Assembly (NCBI GenBank): GCA_045616225.1
Contig: JAZLGI010000078.1
Location: 1-50,406 of the forward strand
Origin: JAZLGI01 sp045616225
GTDB lineage: Bacteria > Spirochaetota > Spirochaetia > Sphaerochaetales > Sphaerochaetaceae
Direction of reading: 5' to 3'
DNA length: 50,406 nucleotides
In this document: positions 17,202 to 25,029 of the stretch, one piece after another
Layout of the letters: every line of letters starts with the position of its first letter
How positions within the stretch are numbered: the first letter of the stretch is position 1
Notes under the pieces: generated by a model
Told to the model about the DNA's origin: nothing
Seen by the model: only the letters and a program-made list of their open reading frames with translations
The model's database searches: none
Position numbers and translations under genes: made by a program

Positions 17202-18137
17202 ATGTCAAAGATTGTTATTGCACTTGGTGGAAACGCTCTTGGAAATACACCATATGAACAGCTGGAGCTTGTCAGAGAGACAGCAAAGCCTATTGTTGAC
17301 CTAATTGCAGAAGGTAATCAGGTTGTAATTGCCCATGGTAACGGACCTCAGGTTGGCATGATAAATCTTGGAATGGCAACTGCTGCTGAAGCAAAGGCAA
17401 TTAAAAGTGAAATGCCTTTTCCTGAATGCGGTGCCATGAGTCAGGGATATATTGGATATCATCTTCAGAATGCAATTGGTAATGAGCTTGAGTCCCGTGG
17501 TATTAAGAAGGATGTTGTTACCCTTGTTACACAGGTTCTTGTTGATGAGAATGACCCTGCATTCCAACATCCTACAAAACCGGTAGGAGCATTTTTTGAT
17601 AAAGAGACTGCAGATCGTATAGCCAAGGAAAAAGGTTATACAATGGTTGAAGATGCAGGACGTGGATACAGACAGGTAGTTCCATCTCCAAAACCAGTGG
17701 ATGTAATAGAGAAGAACACAGTAGAAGCACTCGTAAAGAGCGGAGCTGTTGTAATTACAGTTGGCGGTGGCGGAATTCCTGTTGTCAAAAGAGAAGGAAA
17801 GTTGTTTGGAACACCTGCAGTAATAGATAAGGATTTTGCTTCTGAAAAACTTGCAGAGCTTGTAGATGCAGACATGCTTGTAATTCTTACAGCTGTTGAG
17901 AAAGTGGCAATCAATTACAATAAACCAAACGTTGAATGGCTTTCTTCTCTTACTCCGGAAAGAGCAAAAGAACTGTCAGCAGAAGGACATTTTGCACCTG
18001 GTTCAATGCTTCCTAAAGTAACTGCAGCTGTTGCATTTGCAGAAAGTAAGAAGGGTAGAAAGTCTCTCATTACTTCTCTTGATAAGGCTCTTGAAGCTAT
18101 TAACGGTAAAACAGGAACATTGATAGAGAAACTTTGA
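17202..18137 (+). CDS. arcC: carbamate kinase
   Basis: Amino-acid-kinase family enzyme that makes ATP and carbamate from carbamoyl phosphate and ADP. The 311 residues start with 'IVIALGGNAL' and continue with 'IAHGNGPQVG', 'MSQGYIGYHLQNAI', 'AVIDKDFASEKLAE' and 'FAPGSMLPKV', all typical of ArcC. The ATG at 17202 has AAGGAG at good spacing; an earlier in-frame ATG at 17148 lies in the promoter and is rejected. No arginine deiminase or ornithine carbamoyltransferase genes accompany it, so the pathway supplying carbamoyl phosphate (arginine, agmatine, allantoin or purine breakdown) cannot be told here. It is monocistronic, ended by a long hairpin. Confidence 0.95.
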   Translation: MSKIVIALGGNALGNTPYEQLELVRETAKPIVDLIAEGNQVVIAHGNGPQVGMINLGMATAAEAKAIKSEMPFPECGAMSQGYIGYHLQNAIGNELESRGIKKDVVTLVTQVLVDENDPAFQHPTKPVGAFFDKETADRIAKEKGYTMVEDAGRGYRQVVPSPKPVDVIEKNTVEALVKSGAVVITVGGGGIPVVKREGKLFGTPAVIDKDFASEKLAELVDADMLVILTAVEKVAINYNKPNVEWLSSLTPERAKELSAEGHFAPGSMLPKVTAAVAFAESKKGRKSLITSLDKALEAINGKTGTLIEKL

Positions 18138-18158
18138 AGGTATTCTTTTAAATAAGGT

Positions 18159-18209
18159 AAAGGACTGTTGCAATAGTGAAATGACTTAAGCAATAGTCCT
18201 TTTGTTTTT
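18159..18209 (+). terminator. terminator of arcC
   Basis: 13-bp stem (18159-18171 with 18190-18202) with one G-T pair and an 18-nt loop, then a broken T tract (TTTTGTTTTTG). The left arm can instead form a near-perfect 14-bp palindrome ACTGTTGCAATAGT at 18164-18177, because GCAATAGT occurs both at 18170-18177 and in the right arm. Confidence 0.7.
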
Positions 18210-18231
18210 GCCACATTTTTATTATTATAAA
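18202..18231 (+). promoter_or_regulatory. candidate leaderless promoter for the YhhQ-type gene
   Basis: -35 TTGTTT (18202-18207), 18 bp spacer, -10 TATAAA (18226-18231), 6 nt before the ATG at 18238. The -35 box lies in the T tract of the preceding terminator. Confidence 0.35.
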
Positions 18232-18237
18232 GAGTTA

Positions 18238-18876
18238 ATGAAAAAGTTATGTATTTCAGATAAACGGGACATCCTTTTTGCTCTCTTTGTTGCTTCAATG
18301 GTAATTGTAAATACTCTTGGAACAAAGATTACCACAATCCTTGGAGTGCGTGTTTCCGTTGGTATTTTCTTTATGCCCATACTTTTCCTTATTACAGACA
18401 TTGTAGGAGAGGTTTTTGGAAGAAAAGAAGCTCAGAAATTTGTAAACATTTCAACTGTTATGCTGGTATTCTTATTTGCAATGACAAATCTCTGCATCTC
18501 CATGAGACCAAATGAAACATGGCACATGCAGGAGGAATACTCAAAAGTTTTTTCATCTTCGCTCAGAATGACTCTTGCAAGTCTCATAAGCTTTGTTATT
18601 AGTCAGAAATTTGATGTATGGTTTTTTGACAGAATCAGACAAGCAACAGAAGGAAAACATCTTTGGATTAGAAATAATGTTGCAACTATTACAAGCCAAT
18701 TTATAGATACAGTTATTTTTGATTTCATAGCTTTTTGGCGTATTAATGAGATGTATACTGCAACATTCCTTTTCTCTATCATTGTTCCTTATTGGCTTTT
18801 TAAAGTAGTATTTGCCCTGTTGGATACACCTTTCTGTTATTTGGGAATAAAATGGCTCAGAGGAGAAGAGAAATGA
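18238..18876 (+). CDS. YhhQ/VUT-family queuosine-precursor transporter
   Basis: 212-residue inner-membrane protein with about six hydrophobic segments. Family hallmarks are 'NTLGTKI', 'FFMPILFLITDIVGEVFGRKEAQKF' (key residues ITDIVGEVxGRKxA), 'DVWFFDRIRQATEGKHLWIRNNVAT' (key residues D.W.F...R..T.GK.LW.RNN) and 'DTVIFDFIAF'. Members import preQ0/preQ1 or queuine for the tRNA wobble modification queuosine. I start at 18238 rather than an in-frame codon at 18202 because that lies within the terminator. No preQ1 riboswitch is visible. It ends with an ATGA overlap onto the following Lnb-like gene. Confidence 0.9.
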   Translation: MKKLCISDKRDILFALFVASMVIVNTLGTKITTILGVRVSVGIFFMPILFLITDIVGEVFGRKEAQKFVNISTVMLVFLFAMTNLCISMRPNETWHMQEEYSKVFSSSLRMTLASLISFVISQKFDVWFFDRIRQATEGKHLWIRNNVATITSQFIDTVIFDFIAFWRINEMYTATFLFSIIVPYWLFKVVFALLDTPFCYLGIKWLRGEEK

Positions 18877-20123
18877 AAAAGACAGTTTTTTTAATATTTT
18901 TTCTTCTTGTTTTGTTCCCTCTGTTTTCAATGAGTTTGACTTACGAATCTACTGTGCAGGAATATGACTCTTTTCCCATGTTGGAAAAGTTCTATTCAGT
19001 TGAAGAAAACAAGCTTTCAGATGATTCTTTTTGGAATGATTGTAAAATAGAGATACTTACTGTTTCAAAAGAAAAACCAATCTACAGTTGGTTTGGGCAT
19101 TGTGCTGTTTTGGTTTCTTTGCCAAACAGCAGACCAATAATGTACGATTGGGGAACTTTTTCATTTGGCAGAGGATTCTTCAAGAATTTTGCATTGGGAA
19201 ATCTTTGGTATTTCTGCTCAAAAAGTTATGGTGATATCAGAATCAGGGATATGAAAGATAAGTTCAGGACTATCAGTGCAATTGAACTGAATTTGACTTC
19301 TCAACAAAAAAGGGCTGTTTTAACATTCCTTGAGACTAATTCAACCCCGGGTTATGATGTCTATCTTTACAAGTATTTTACAGATAACTGTTCTACAAGG
19401 GTGAGAGATCTTTTGAGTTATATTACAGACGGTGATTTTGAAGTATGGGCAAAATCCCAGCAGGGTAATACTTTCAGACAAGAAACCGGAAGAGTAGTGT
19501 CGTGCAATGATTTTGTATTCTGGGTGTTTAATTTACTTGAAGGTCCTATGGAAGATAAGGCTGCTACAAGATGGGATGAGATGTTTCTTCCTGAAAGACT
19601 TGAATCTGCGCTTTTGGATTATGGAAAACTGGGGACAAAGCAGACTTTTTATTCAGATTTCAGAAATGCTAATTTAAAAAACCAGACACCTTCTGAAGTA
19701 CAGAGCAACTTGCTGTTTTCTGTTTTATTATCAATTAGTCTTTCTTTGATTGCCTTGATTGGACTTAGAAAAAACAATTTGGTGTATAAGATAGAAGGTT
19801 TTACCGTAAATCTTTTTTTTGGATTGCTTGGCTCTGTTCTTCTTTTCATGATGCTGTTTACAATTCATGAACCTGCGTATAATAATATCAACATTGTTTT
19901 TGTCAATCCTGTTCTGATTGTTCTGGCAGTTTTGACTTTGACAGAAAAAAACAGAAAGTTCAGTGTTACTGTTTATAGAGTTCTTGCTTCTTTATGTGTG
20001 GTTCTGGCTGTACTGAAGATAGTTTTACCCGGTGTTTTTATTCAGCAGAACTGGGATCAGATTATTACGTTGTTCCCATACTATGCAATTCACGGGTTAG
20101 TTAAGAAATCAAGTTATAAATGA
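18873..20123 (+). CDS. Lnb/DUF4105-domain membrane protein
   Basis: 416 residues: signal peptide or N-terminal membrane anchor (1-22), an extracytoplasmic domain with 'YSWFGHCAVLVSLPNSRPIMYDWGTFSFG' features (His76, Cys77, YDWGxF) and 'FTDNCSTRVRDLL' (Cys173), then four to five C-terminal membrane helices (about 285-410). This is the DUF4105/Lnb_N architecture; the enterococcal member Lnb is a lipoprotein N-acyltransferase that makes lyso-form lipoproteins. In a lipoprotein-rich spirochaete a role in lipoprotein acylation is a reasonable inference, not a demonstrated one. The ATG at 18873 sits in an ATGA overlap and follows AGAGGAGAAG, an excellent ribosome site. Confidence 0.8.
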   Translation: MKKTVFLIFFLLVLFPLFSMSLTYESTVQEYDSFPMLEKFYSVEENKLSDDSFWNDCKIEILTVSKEKPIYSWFGHCAVLVSLPNSRPIMYDWGTFSFGRGFFKNFALGNLWYFCSKSYGDIRIRDMKDKFRTISAIELNLTSQQKRAVLTFLETNSTPGYDVYLYKYFTDNCSTRVRDLLSYITDGDFEVWAKSQQGNTFRQETGRVVSCNDFVFWVFNLLEGPMEDKAATRWDEMFLPERLESALLDYGKLGTKQTFYSDFRNANLKNQTPSEVQSNLLFSVLLSISLSLIALIGLRKNNLVYKIEGFTVNLFFGLLGSVLLFMMLFTIHEPAYNNINIVFVNPVLIVLAVLTLTEKNRKFSVTVYRVLASLCVVLAVLKIVLPGVFIQQNWDQIITLFPYYAIHGLVKKSSYK

Positions 20124-20168
20124 GCTTTATTGAGTGTGATTTTAATTTTTGAAGTAGATATAGATTAG

Positions 20169-22295
20169 ATGAAATGGACAACAAGACAAGCAGCCTTGGA
20201 AGATGTCAAGGCTTTGCAGGAGAGATATTCTCTTGGATATATTCCTGCTAGGATACTTTCCGGAAGAGGCGTTTTAACTTCTTCTCAGGTAAAGTTTTAT
20301 TTAGAAAATGATATTTCGTTTTTGCATAACCCCTTTCTCTTTGAGGATATGGAAATTTTCTGTGACAGAGTTCTCAGTGCCATTGAAACAGGAGAAAAAG
20401 TTCTGATTTTTGGCGATAGGGATGCAGATGGTATTACCAGTACGGCTCTTTTATATTCAGAGTTAAAAAGTATGGGGCTTGATGTTTCTTGGAATATTCC
20501 CATGGGTGATGATCCTTACGGAGTTACCAAGGACAACATAGATAAGGCACTTTCAGATGGTTTTACGCTGGCAATTACAGTAGACTGCGGTATTTCCTGT
20601 ATAGAGGAGATAGACTATGCACAACAGCACGGACTGGATTTTCTTGTAACAGACCATCATATTGCAGGAGATAGTATTCCGTCTTCAAGAGCACTGATAG
20701 ACCCAAAAGTAGAAGGTTGCGGTTATCCTTTCAGAGACCTTGCAGGGTGTGGAGTTGCTGCAAAATGTATATGGGCTTTAAGATTTGCCCAAACTCCGTA
20801 TTATAAAGAAGAAATATTGCTCTTACATTCATTTCCGGGTAACGGAACTGTGATTATAGAGGCTGCAAAAGTAGAAAACATGGTTGTGACAGACAGAATC
20901 TCAGAAGAAGTTGTTCCCGGGGTGCTTCCGTCAGAAAACAGTAAGCTTCTTAAATTCCTTTGTTGCGGTCTCCCTGTTTTTGTATTTGACAAAGATACAG
21001 AAATGGTTCAGATGAATATTGCTTTCCCAAAAGCAGAAATAAATCTCACAGATTTACGTCCGGAATTTGAGAAAGCACTTCCTTTTATAAGGGGTAAGAG
21101 TCTTTTTGCACTTAATGCAATAAGCCGTTTTGCATTATATTCAAATACAAAAAGCGAACTGGAGACATTTATTGGTCTTTTCTGTGCATATCTGAGGGCT
21201 TCTTATCCTTCTATTTACAAAGATTACAAGAAAATTATGGATTTGGTTGCAATTGGAACCGTGAGCGATATTATGCCGATGGTTGATGAAAACAGAATCA
21301 TAATTAAAACAGGTCTTAAAATATTGGCAGAAGGGACCAGAGATTCTATAAGACCGTTTCTTGCCATGCAGAATTTACTAGGCAAAACACTTTCTACAAC
21401 TGATATAAGCTGGCAGATTTCACCGCTTTTGAACGCTTCCGGAAGACTTGGAAGACCGGATGTTGCTTTAAAAATGATTCTTGCAGAAGACCAGAAAGAT
21501 GCTTTGGAATATGCAAGTTCTCTTGAAAAACTCAACAAGGAACGGCAGAAGGTGGGCGAAGATGCATGGGATAGACTTTTACCAAAAGCAAAAAAGAGTT
21601 TTGAACAGTTTGGTTCAAAGATGGTTCTTGTAAGAGATGATAAGCTTCCACGTGGGATTACCGGAATTCTGGCTGCAAGACTTCAGAAGAATTTCCATGC
21701 ACCTGCTATAGTAATTACGCAGACAGAAGATGGAAGATGTGTTGGGTCAATGAGAAGCTCTGACAATTTCAATTGCCATGAATTCTTATCGCATTATGCA
21801 GAAATTCTGGATGATTTTGGAGGTCATGCCTGTGCCGGTGGTTTTTCTGCCTCTGCAGCTATGGCTGAGGAGCTTTGTCTGAGAATAAGTGAAGATATAG
21901 ATTATATGGATTGTCCTGAAGAAGAGGATGAAAATCTTCTCATTGATGTAAATCTCAGTAAAGAACAATTTAACAGTTCAATTATGAAAACTGTTGAACT
22001 GTTTGAACCTTATGGGGAACAAAACGGGGCTTTAATATTTGAGATTCAGGGAGCAAGGATAGAAAGCATCTTGGCTATGGCAAATCAGAAGAATGATTCT
22101 TCCAATCATTTGAGAATGACATTGGAGTATGGAGGTTATAAATGGCCTTCTGTTTTCTGGAGTGCCGGACAAAGGGTTGGAAAAGATTTTGACAGCGGTG
22201 AGATTGTTGATGCAGTTTTTAGAATGGGAAGAAATTACTATAGAAATCAGGAAACAGTCCAACTTACAATAATGGACATTAAACGTCACAGTTAA
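20169..22295 (+). CDS. recJ: single-stranded-DNA-specific exonuclease RecJ
   Basis: 5'-3' exonuclease acting in RecFOR-type recombination and mismatch repair. The 708 residues carry the DHH phosphoesterase motifs 'FGDRDADGITST' (motif I), 'VDCGIS' (II), 'VTDHHIAGD' (III, the DHH) and a central extended segment, followed by 'IVAIGTVSDIMP'-type motif and the DHHA1 glycine motif 'GGHACAGGFSA'. It is about 130 residues longer than E. coli RecJ because of an insertion around residues 210-310. No ribosome site is obvious before the ATG at 20169; GATATAGATTAG precedes it. It converges with recO two bases away, a sensible functional neighbour. Confidence 0.94.
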   Translation: MKWTTRQAALEDVKALQERYSLGYIPARILSGRGVLTSSQVKFYLENDISFLHNPFLFEDMEIFCDRVLSAIETGEKVLIFGDRDADGITSTALLYSELKSMGLDVSWNIPMGDDPYGVTKDNIDKALSDGFTLAITVDCGISCIEEIDYAQQHGLDFLVTDHHIAGDSIPSSRALIDPKVEGCGYPFRDLAGCGVAAKCIWALRFAQTPYYKEEILLLHSFPGNGTVIIEAAKVENMVVTDRISEEVVPGVLPSENSKLLKFLCCGLPVFVFDKDTEMVQMNIAFPKAEINLTDLRPEFEKALPFIRGKSLFALNAISRFALYSNTKSELETFIGLFCAYLRASYPSIYKDYKKIMDLVAIGTVSDIMPMVDENRIIIKTGLKILAEGTRDSIRPFLAMQNLLGKTLSTTDISWQISPLLNASGRLGRPDVALKMILAEDQKDALEYASSLEKLNKERQKVGEDAWDRLLPKAKKSFEQFGSKMVLVRDDKLPRGITGILAARLQKNFHAPAIVITQTEDGRCVGSMRSSDNFNCHEFLSHYAEILDDFGGHACAGGFSASAAMAEELCLRISEDIDYMDCPEEEDENLLIDVNLSKEQFNSSIMKTVELFEPYGEQNGALIFEIQGARIESILAMANQKNDSSNHLRMTLEYGGYKWPSVFWSAGQRVGKDFDSGEIVDAVFRMGRNYYRNQETVQLTIMDIKRHS

Positions 22296-22297
22296 GA

Positions 22298-23032
22298 CTA
22301 AAGCAGCCCGCTTTCAAGTGTTTTGAGAGACCTTGTACAAAATAATCTCATGTAAGCCAAAAGATAGTTCTTTATCCTTTTTTGAGCATCTTCAAAGACT
22401 TCTACCTCCAAGATATCCAATAAATCTTTGTTAGAAGTATACCTTAGAAAACGTCTACAGCCCGGAAGAAGAGCAGGGAATTCAAGGTCTGCACAATGAC
22501 GGCAAACAGGTGTGTTCATTGATGAAGAAAAGCCAAGAATTTCATCTTCTTTGTATTTTCTGTCGCATGAAGGACAATTTGTAAGGCAAGGTTCTATCCC
22601 GCTTATAATAAGAAGTTTCCATGTATATGCAATTATGATTTTGTCACATAAGTCAGGTCTGCTGTCTAAGACAGTGAGAGAACTGCAAAGCAGGGGATAC
22701 AGTTGCGAATAATCCTGACTGTCAAGCTTAAGTGCTGTTTCACAGAAATAGGAAGCTGCACAGTTTGTGTGAATATCGTTGTTAATAGAAACAGGGGAAA
22801 AAGCCAAATCTTCATCTGTCAGTGAATATTCGTTGTTTACAGGATTTTGATATAAAGCAAAAGTTCCATACGAAAAAAGAGGAGCAAGAGCTGTTTTCTT
22901 ACCCTTGCGTCCTCCGTAGACAATAGCATTGATAATTCCAAGCTCAGGAGTCAAAAGTCTTACACTTCTGTGAGTTTCTCCAAAAGGAGAACTTCCTATT
23001 ATTACGCCGGGAATTTTTATGTTTCTTTCCAT
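22298..23032 (-). CDS. recO: DNA repair protein RecO
   Basis: RecFOR-pathway protein that anneals SSB-coated DNA and loads RecA. The 244 residues contain the N-terminal OB fold ('GVIIGSSPFGETHRSVRLLTPELGIINAIVYGGRKGK', key residues G.E....lLT...G....v..G.rk.K), a helical core, and a four-Cys zinc finger 'CPSCDRK...VCRHCAD' at about residues 160-185. It lies 11 bp downstream of the Lrp-like gene on the same strand and converges with recJ. The start has only a weak GATGGA site, so translation may depend on the upstream gene. Confidence 0.9.
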   Translation of the reverse strand: MERNIKIPGVIIGSSPFGETHRSVRLLTPELGIINAIVYGGRKGKKTALAPLFSYGTFALYQNPVNNEYSLTDEDLAFSPVSINNDIHTNCAASYFCETALKLDSQDYSQLYPLLCSSLTVLDSRPDLCDKIIIAYTWKLLIISGIEPCLTNCPSCDRKYKEDEILGFSSSMNTPVCRHCADLEFPALLPGCRRFLRYTSNKDLLDILEVEVFEDAQKRIKNYLLAYMRLFCTRSLKTLESGLL

Positions 23033-23043
23033 GTTCCATCAAC

Positions 23044-23496
23044 TCACAGAATATAAGGTATTTTGTGATTATGGGATTGGTATACTACAAAAGTCTCAAT
23101 ATCTACAATATCTGAAATTTTTGCCAATTCGTTCTTGAAAAAATTAAGAAGGTTCTGTTGGTCTGTACTGGCAGTTACAACTTCAAGAAGGATGTCATAT
23201 CTTCCGGTTACTACTACAGCAGAGATCACACCATTGAGTTTGAGAAGCTCCTTGGCTTTTTTTTCAAGATCCAAAGTTTTGAGTTTGATACCCATCATAA
23301 CAACTTGCATTTCAGGAACATAGGCAGGGTCAACAAGCCCAGTAATAGAGAGAACATTGTCTTCTATCATCTTGTTGACTCTTGCCCTTACAGTATTCTC
23401 TGTGATACCTATTTCATCAGCAATTTGGCTGTACGGCTTTTTTCCGTCTGCAATTAAATGTTTAATGATGCTTTTGTTGGTATCATCAATTTTCAT
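23044..23496 (-). CDS. Lrp/AsnC-family transcriptional regulator
   Basis: 150 residues: N-terminal winged helix-turn-helix ('KPYSQIADEIGITENTVRARVNKM', key residues S.iA..iGise.TVR.Rv.kl) and a C-terminal RAM/ACT ligand domain ('VVVTGRYDILLEVVT', matching VTG.yD.ll.v). Family members sense amino acids and often control neighbouring metabolic genes. Its start overlaps the stop of the serA-like gene by one base (TAATG), so the two are one operon and this protein is likely to regulate the serA promoter; ligand and sites are inferred, not seen. Confidence 0.93.
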   Translation of the reverse strand: MKIDDTNKSIIKHLIADGKKPYSQIADEIGITENTVRARVNKMIEDNVLSITGLVDPAYVPEMQVVMMGIKLKTLDLEKKAKELLKLNGVISAVVVTGRYDILLEVVTASTDQQNLLNFFKNELAKISDIVDIETFVVYQSHNHKIPYIL

Positions 23497-24380
23497 TAGA
23501 GTTTTCCTTCTGCCTTGAGAGCATTGATAGTATCAATAATTTCTTCTCCAATTCTGAGAAGATTCTCTTTGCTGTTTGCACCTACATGAGGTGTAAGTGT
23601 TACATGGTCTGCTTTGAGAATTGGGTAATCCTGTGCCGGTGGGTCATTTGGATAAACGTCTGCGCAGTACCAGGAAACCTGACCTTCTTCAAGTGCTTTT
23701 ACCATATCTTCTGCATTTACAATGAGACCACGTGCTGCATTGACAATAACAGGTTTCTTTGTCATTTTTGCAAATAGATCTTTGTTGAACATGTTTCTTG
23801 TTTCATCTGTAAGAGGCATGTGAATTGAAATATAATCTGCGTCCTTGACTGCTTCTTCAACTGAAGGAACAAGAGTAGCTACAGGAGACTGTGAGACATA
23901 TTTATCATAAGCAACAACTTTCATTCCAAAAGCTTTAGCTCTTTCTGCAACCTTTGATGCAATGTTTCCTATTCCAAGGAGACCAAGAGTCTTTCCATAA
24001 AGCTCTGTTCTCTTGATGTTCTTGAGCCATTCACCGTTTTTCATACCATTGTGGTATTCACAGATGTGGTTTGGTGCACTGAGCATAAGTGCAAAAGTAA
24101 GTTCTGCAACAGCAATAGAACTTGCCTTTGGAGTATTGCGAACAATAATTCCTTTTGATTCTGCATAAACTTTATCAATATTATCAATTCCAACACCGCC
24201 ACGGATGATGAGTTTACAATTCTTCAAACCGTCAATGTAAGCTTTGTCGCAGATTGTCTTTGCTCTGACAAGAATGATATCTGCTTCTGCAGCTCTGGAT
24301 TTGTCGTCTGTTACTTCACCAAATACCTGAAGTTTGCTTGCAAGAGATGCATCAAATGCATCAGAAATAAGAATAAGCAT
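23496..24380 (-). CDS. serA: D-3-phosphoglycerate dehydrogenase-like 2-hydroxyacid dehydrogenase
   Basis: 294-residue NAD-dependent D-2-hydroxyacid dehydrogenase of the short SerA type (no ACT domain). It would make 3-phosphohydroxypyruvate for serine synthesis, though other 2-hydroxyacids are possible. Visible are 'RGGVGIDNID', the NAD motif 'GLLGIGNIASKVAERAKAFG', the substrate-binding Arg217 in 'NAARG', Asp246 in 'DVYPNDPP' where most relatives have the catalytic Glu (DVFxxEP), and His265 in 'TPHVG'. Start has AGGAG 8 nt upstream. It leads the operon with the Lrp/AsnC gene. The gene symbol is the likely, not certain, function. Confidence 0.85.
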   Translation of the reverse strand: MLILISDAFDASLASKLQVFGEVTDDKSRAAEADIILVRAKTICDKAYIDGLKNCKLIIRGGVGIDNIDKVYAESKGIIVRNTPKASSIAVAELTFALMLSAPNHICEYHNGMKNGEWLKNIKRTELYGKTLGLLGIGNIASKVAERAKAFGMKVVAYDKYVSQSPVATLVPSVEEAVKDADYISIHMPLTDETRNMFNKDLFAKMTKKPVIVNAARGLIVNAEDMVKALEEGQVSWYCADVYPNDPPAQDYPILKADHVTLTPHVGANSKENLLRIGEEIIDTINALKAEGKL

Positions 24381-24407
24381 ATTGTTTCTCCTTTTTGCTT
24401 AATTAAA

Positions 24408-24465
24408 CTAAGATTTATACGGTAATTTTGTAACAGTATTTTGCAATAGTCAATTTTTTTTGTTT
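24408..24465 (-). promoter_or_regulatory. serA upstream region, possible regulator sites
   Basis: The minus-strand leader has a TTGACT at about 24448-24456 with weak -10 candidates (TACAAA at 15 bp spacing). Between lies the imperfect dyad TTGTAA-7-TTGCAA (plus strand, about 24428-24446), and the TTGCAATAGTC sequence resembles the GCAATAGT copies in the arcC terminator. The co-transcribed Lrp-type protein is a candidate binder. Low certainty. Confidence 0.3.
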
Positions 24466-24541
24466 AATTTTTTGGAAAAATTAAATAGTTATTTACATAT
24501 TTGAAGAATAGCACAGTTTTGACGGAGAATTCTGAGGTATA

Positions 24542-24570
24542 TTGCGATTAAGAACAGGCAATGCTATTAT
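24542..24570 (+). promoter_or_regulatory. candidate leaderless promoter for the 24577 lipoprotein
   Basis: -35 TTGCGA (24542-24547), 17 bp, -10 TATTAT (24565-24570), then AGAAAC and the GTG start. The predicted first transcribed base falls on the start codon. Confidence 0.5.
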
Positions 24571-24576
24571 AGAAAC

Positions 24577-25029
24577 GTGAAAAAAATACTTTTTGTCTTT
24601 TTTTTATTTTCCATTTTAGTTTTGTTTGCAAGTTGCAGTGGAAATGAGTTCTCTGTGGAAGAAGTAATTGCCCAACCTTATAAGGAAGCCTACTCAAATA
24701 GAATGGGTCTTAGCGTTTATGTGAGAACAAATGATGAAAAAGAACAGAATGTTTCATTTGAAATCAAGAATCCTGACGGTTCACTTACTTGGAATGTAAA
24801 TGCAAAAAGATTAATTGTTGACAATGCAATTTATTATGGGTCTTCGGATATCTGTATGCCATCTACAAGATTGCTTGATTTGGGAGATTGGACACTTACG
24901 GTTATGAGTCAGGACGGCAGTGCTGAAGAGTTTAAATTTAACGTGAATTACTATTACGGAAGACCTGACGGAACAAGAAATAAAACCTATTACGACGAAA
25001 ACTTAAATCTGACGTTTGTTTATTATTAA
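24577..25029 (+). CDS. predicted lipoprotein, unknown function
   Basis: 150 residues starting at a GTG (24577). The N-terminus is a lipoprotein signal: Lys-rich, hydrophobic stretch, lipobox 'LFASC' with the acylated Cys near residue 21. The mature part is a compact beta-rich domain ('LSVYVRTNDEKEQNVSFEIKNPDG...WTLTVMSQDG') that reads like an immunoglobulin-like or carbohydrate-binding sandwich, but I do not recognise the family. There is no ribosome site; a well-formed promoter ends 6 nt before the start codon. It converges with mutL with no gap. Confidence 0.75.
   Translation: MKKILFVFFLFSILVLFASCSGNEFSVEEVIAQPYKEAYSNRMGLSVYVRTNDEKEQNVSFEIKNPDGSLTWNVNAKRLIVDNAIYYGSSDICMPSTRLLDLGDWTLTVMSQDGSAEEFKFNVNYYYGRPDGTRNKTYYDENLNLTFVYY

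Noticed and set aside
18138..18237. possible preQ1 riboswitch before the YhhQ-type transporter
   Set aside because: The region is filled by the arcC terminator hairpin, and no preQ1-I or preQ1-II consensus elements are visible.
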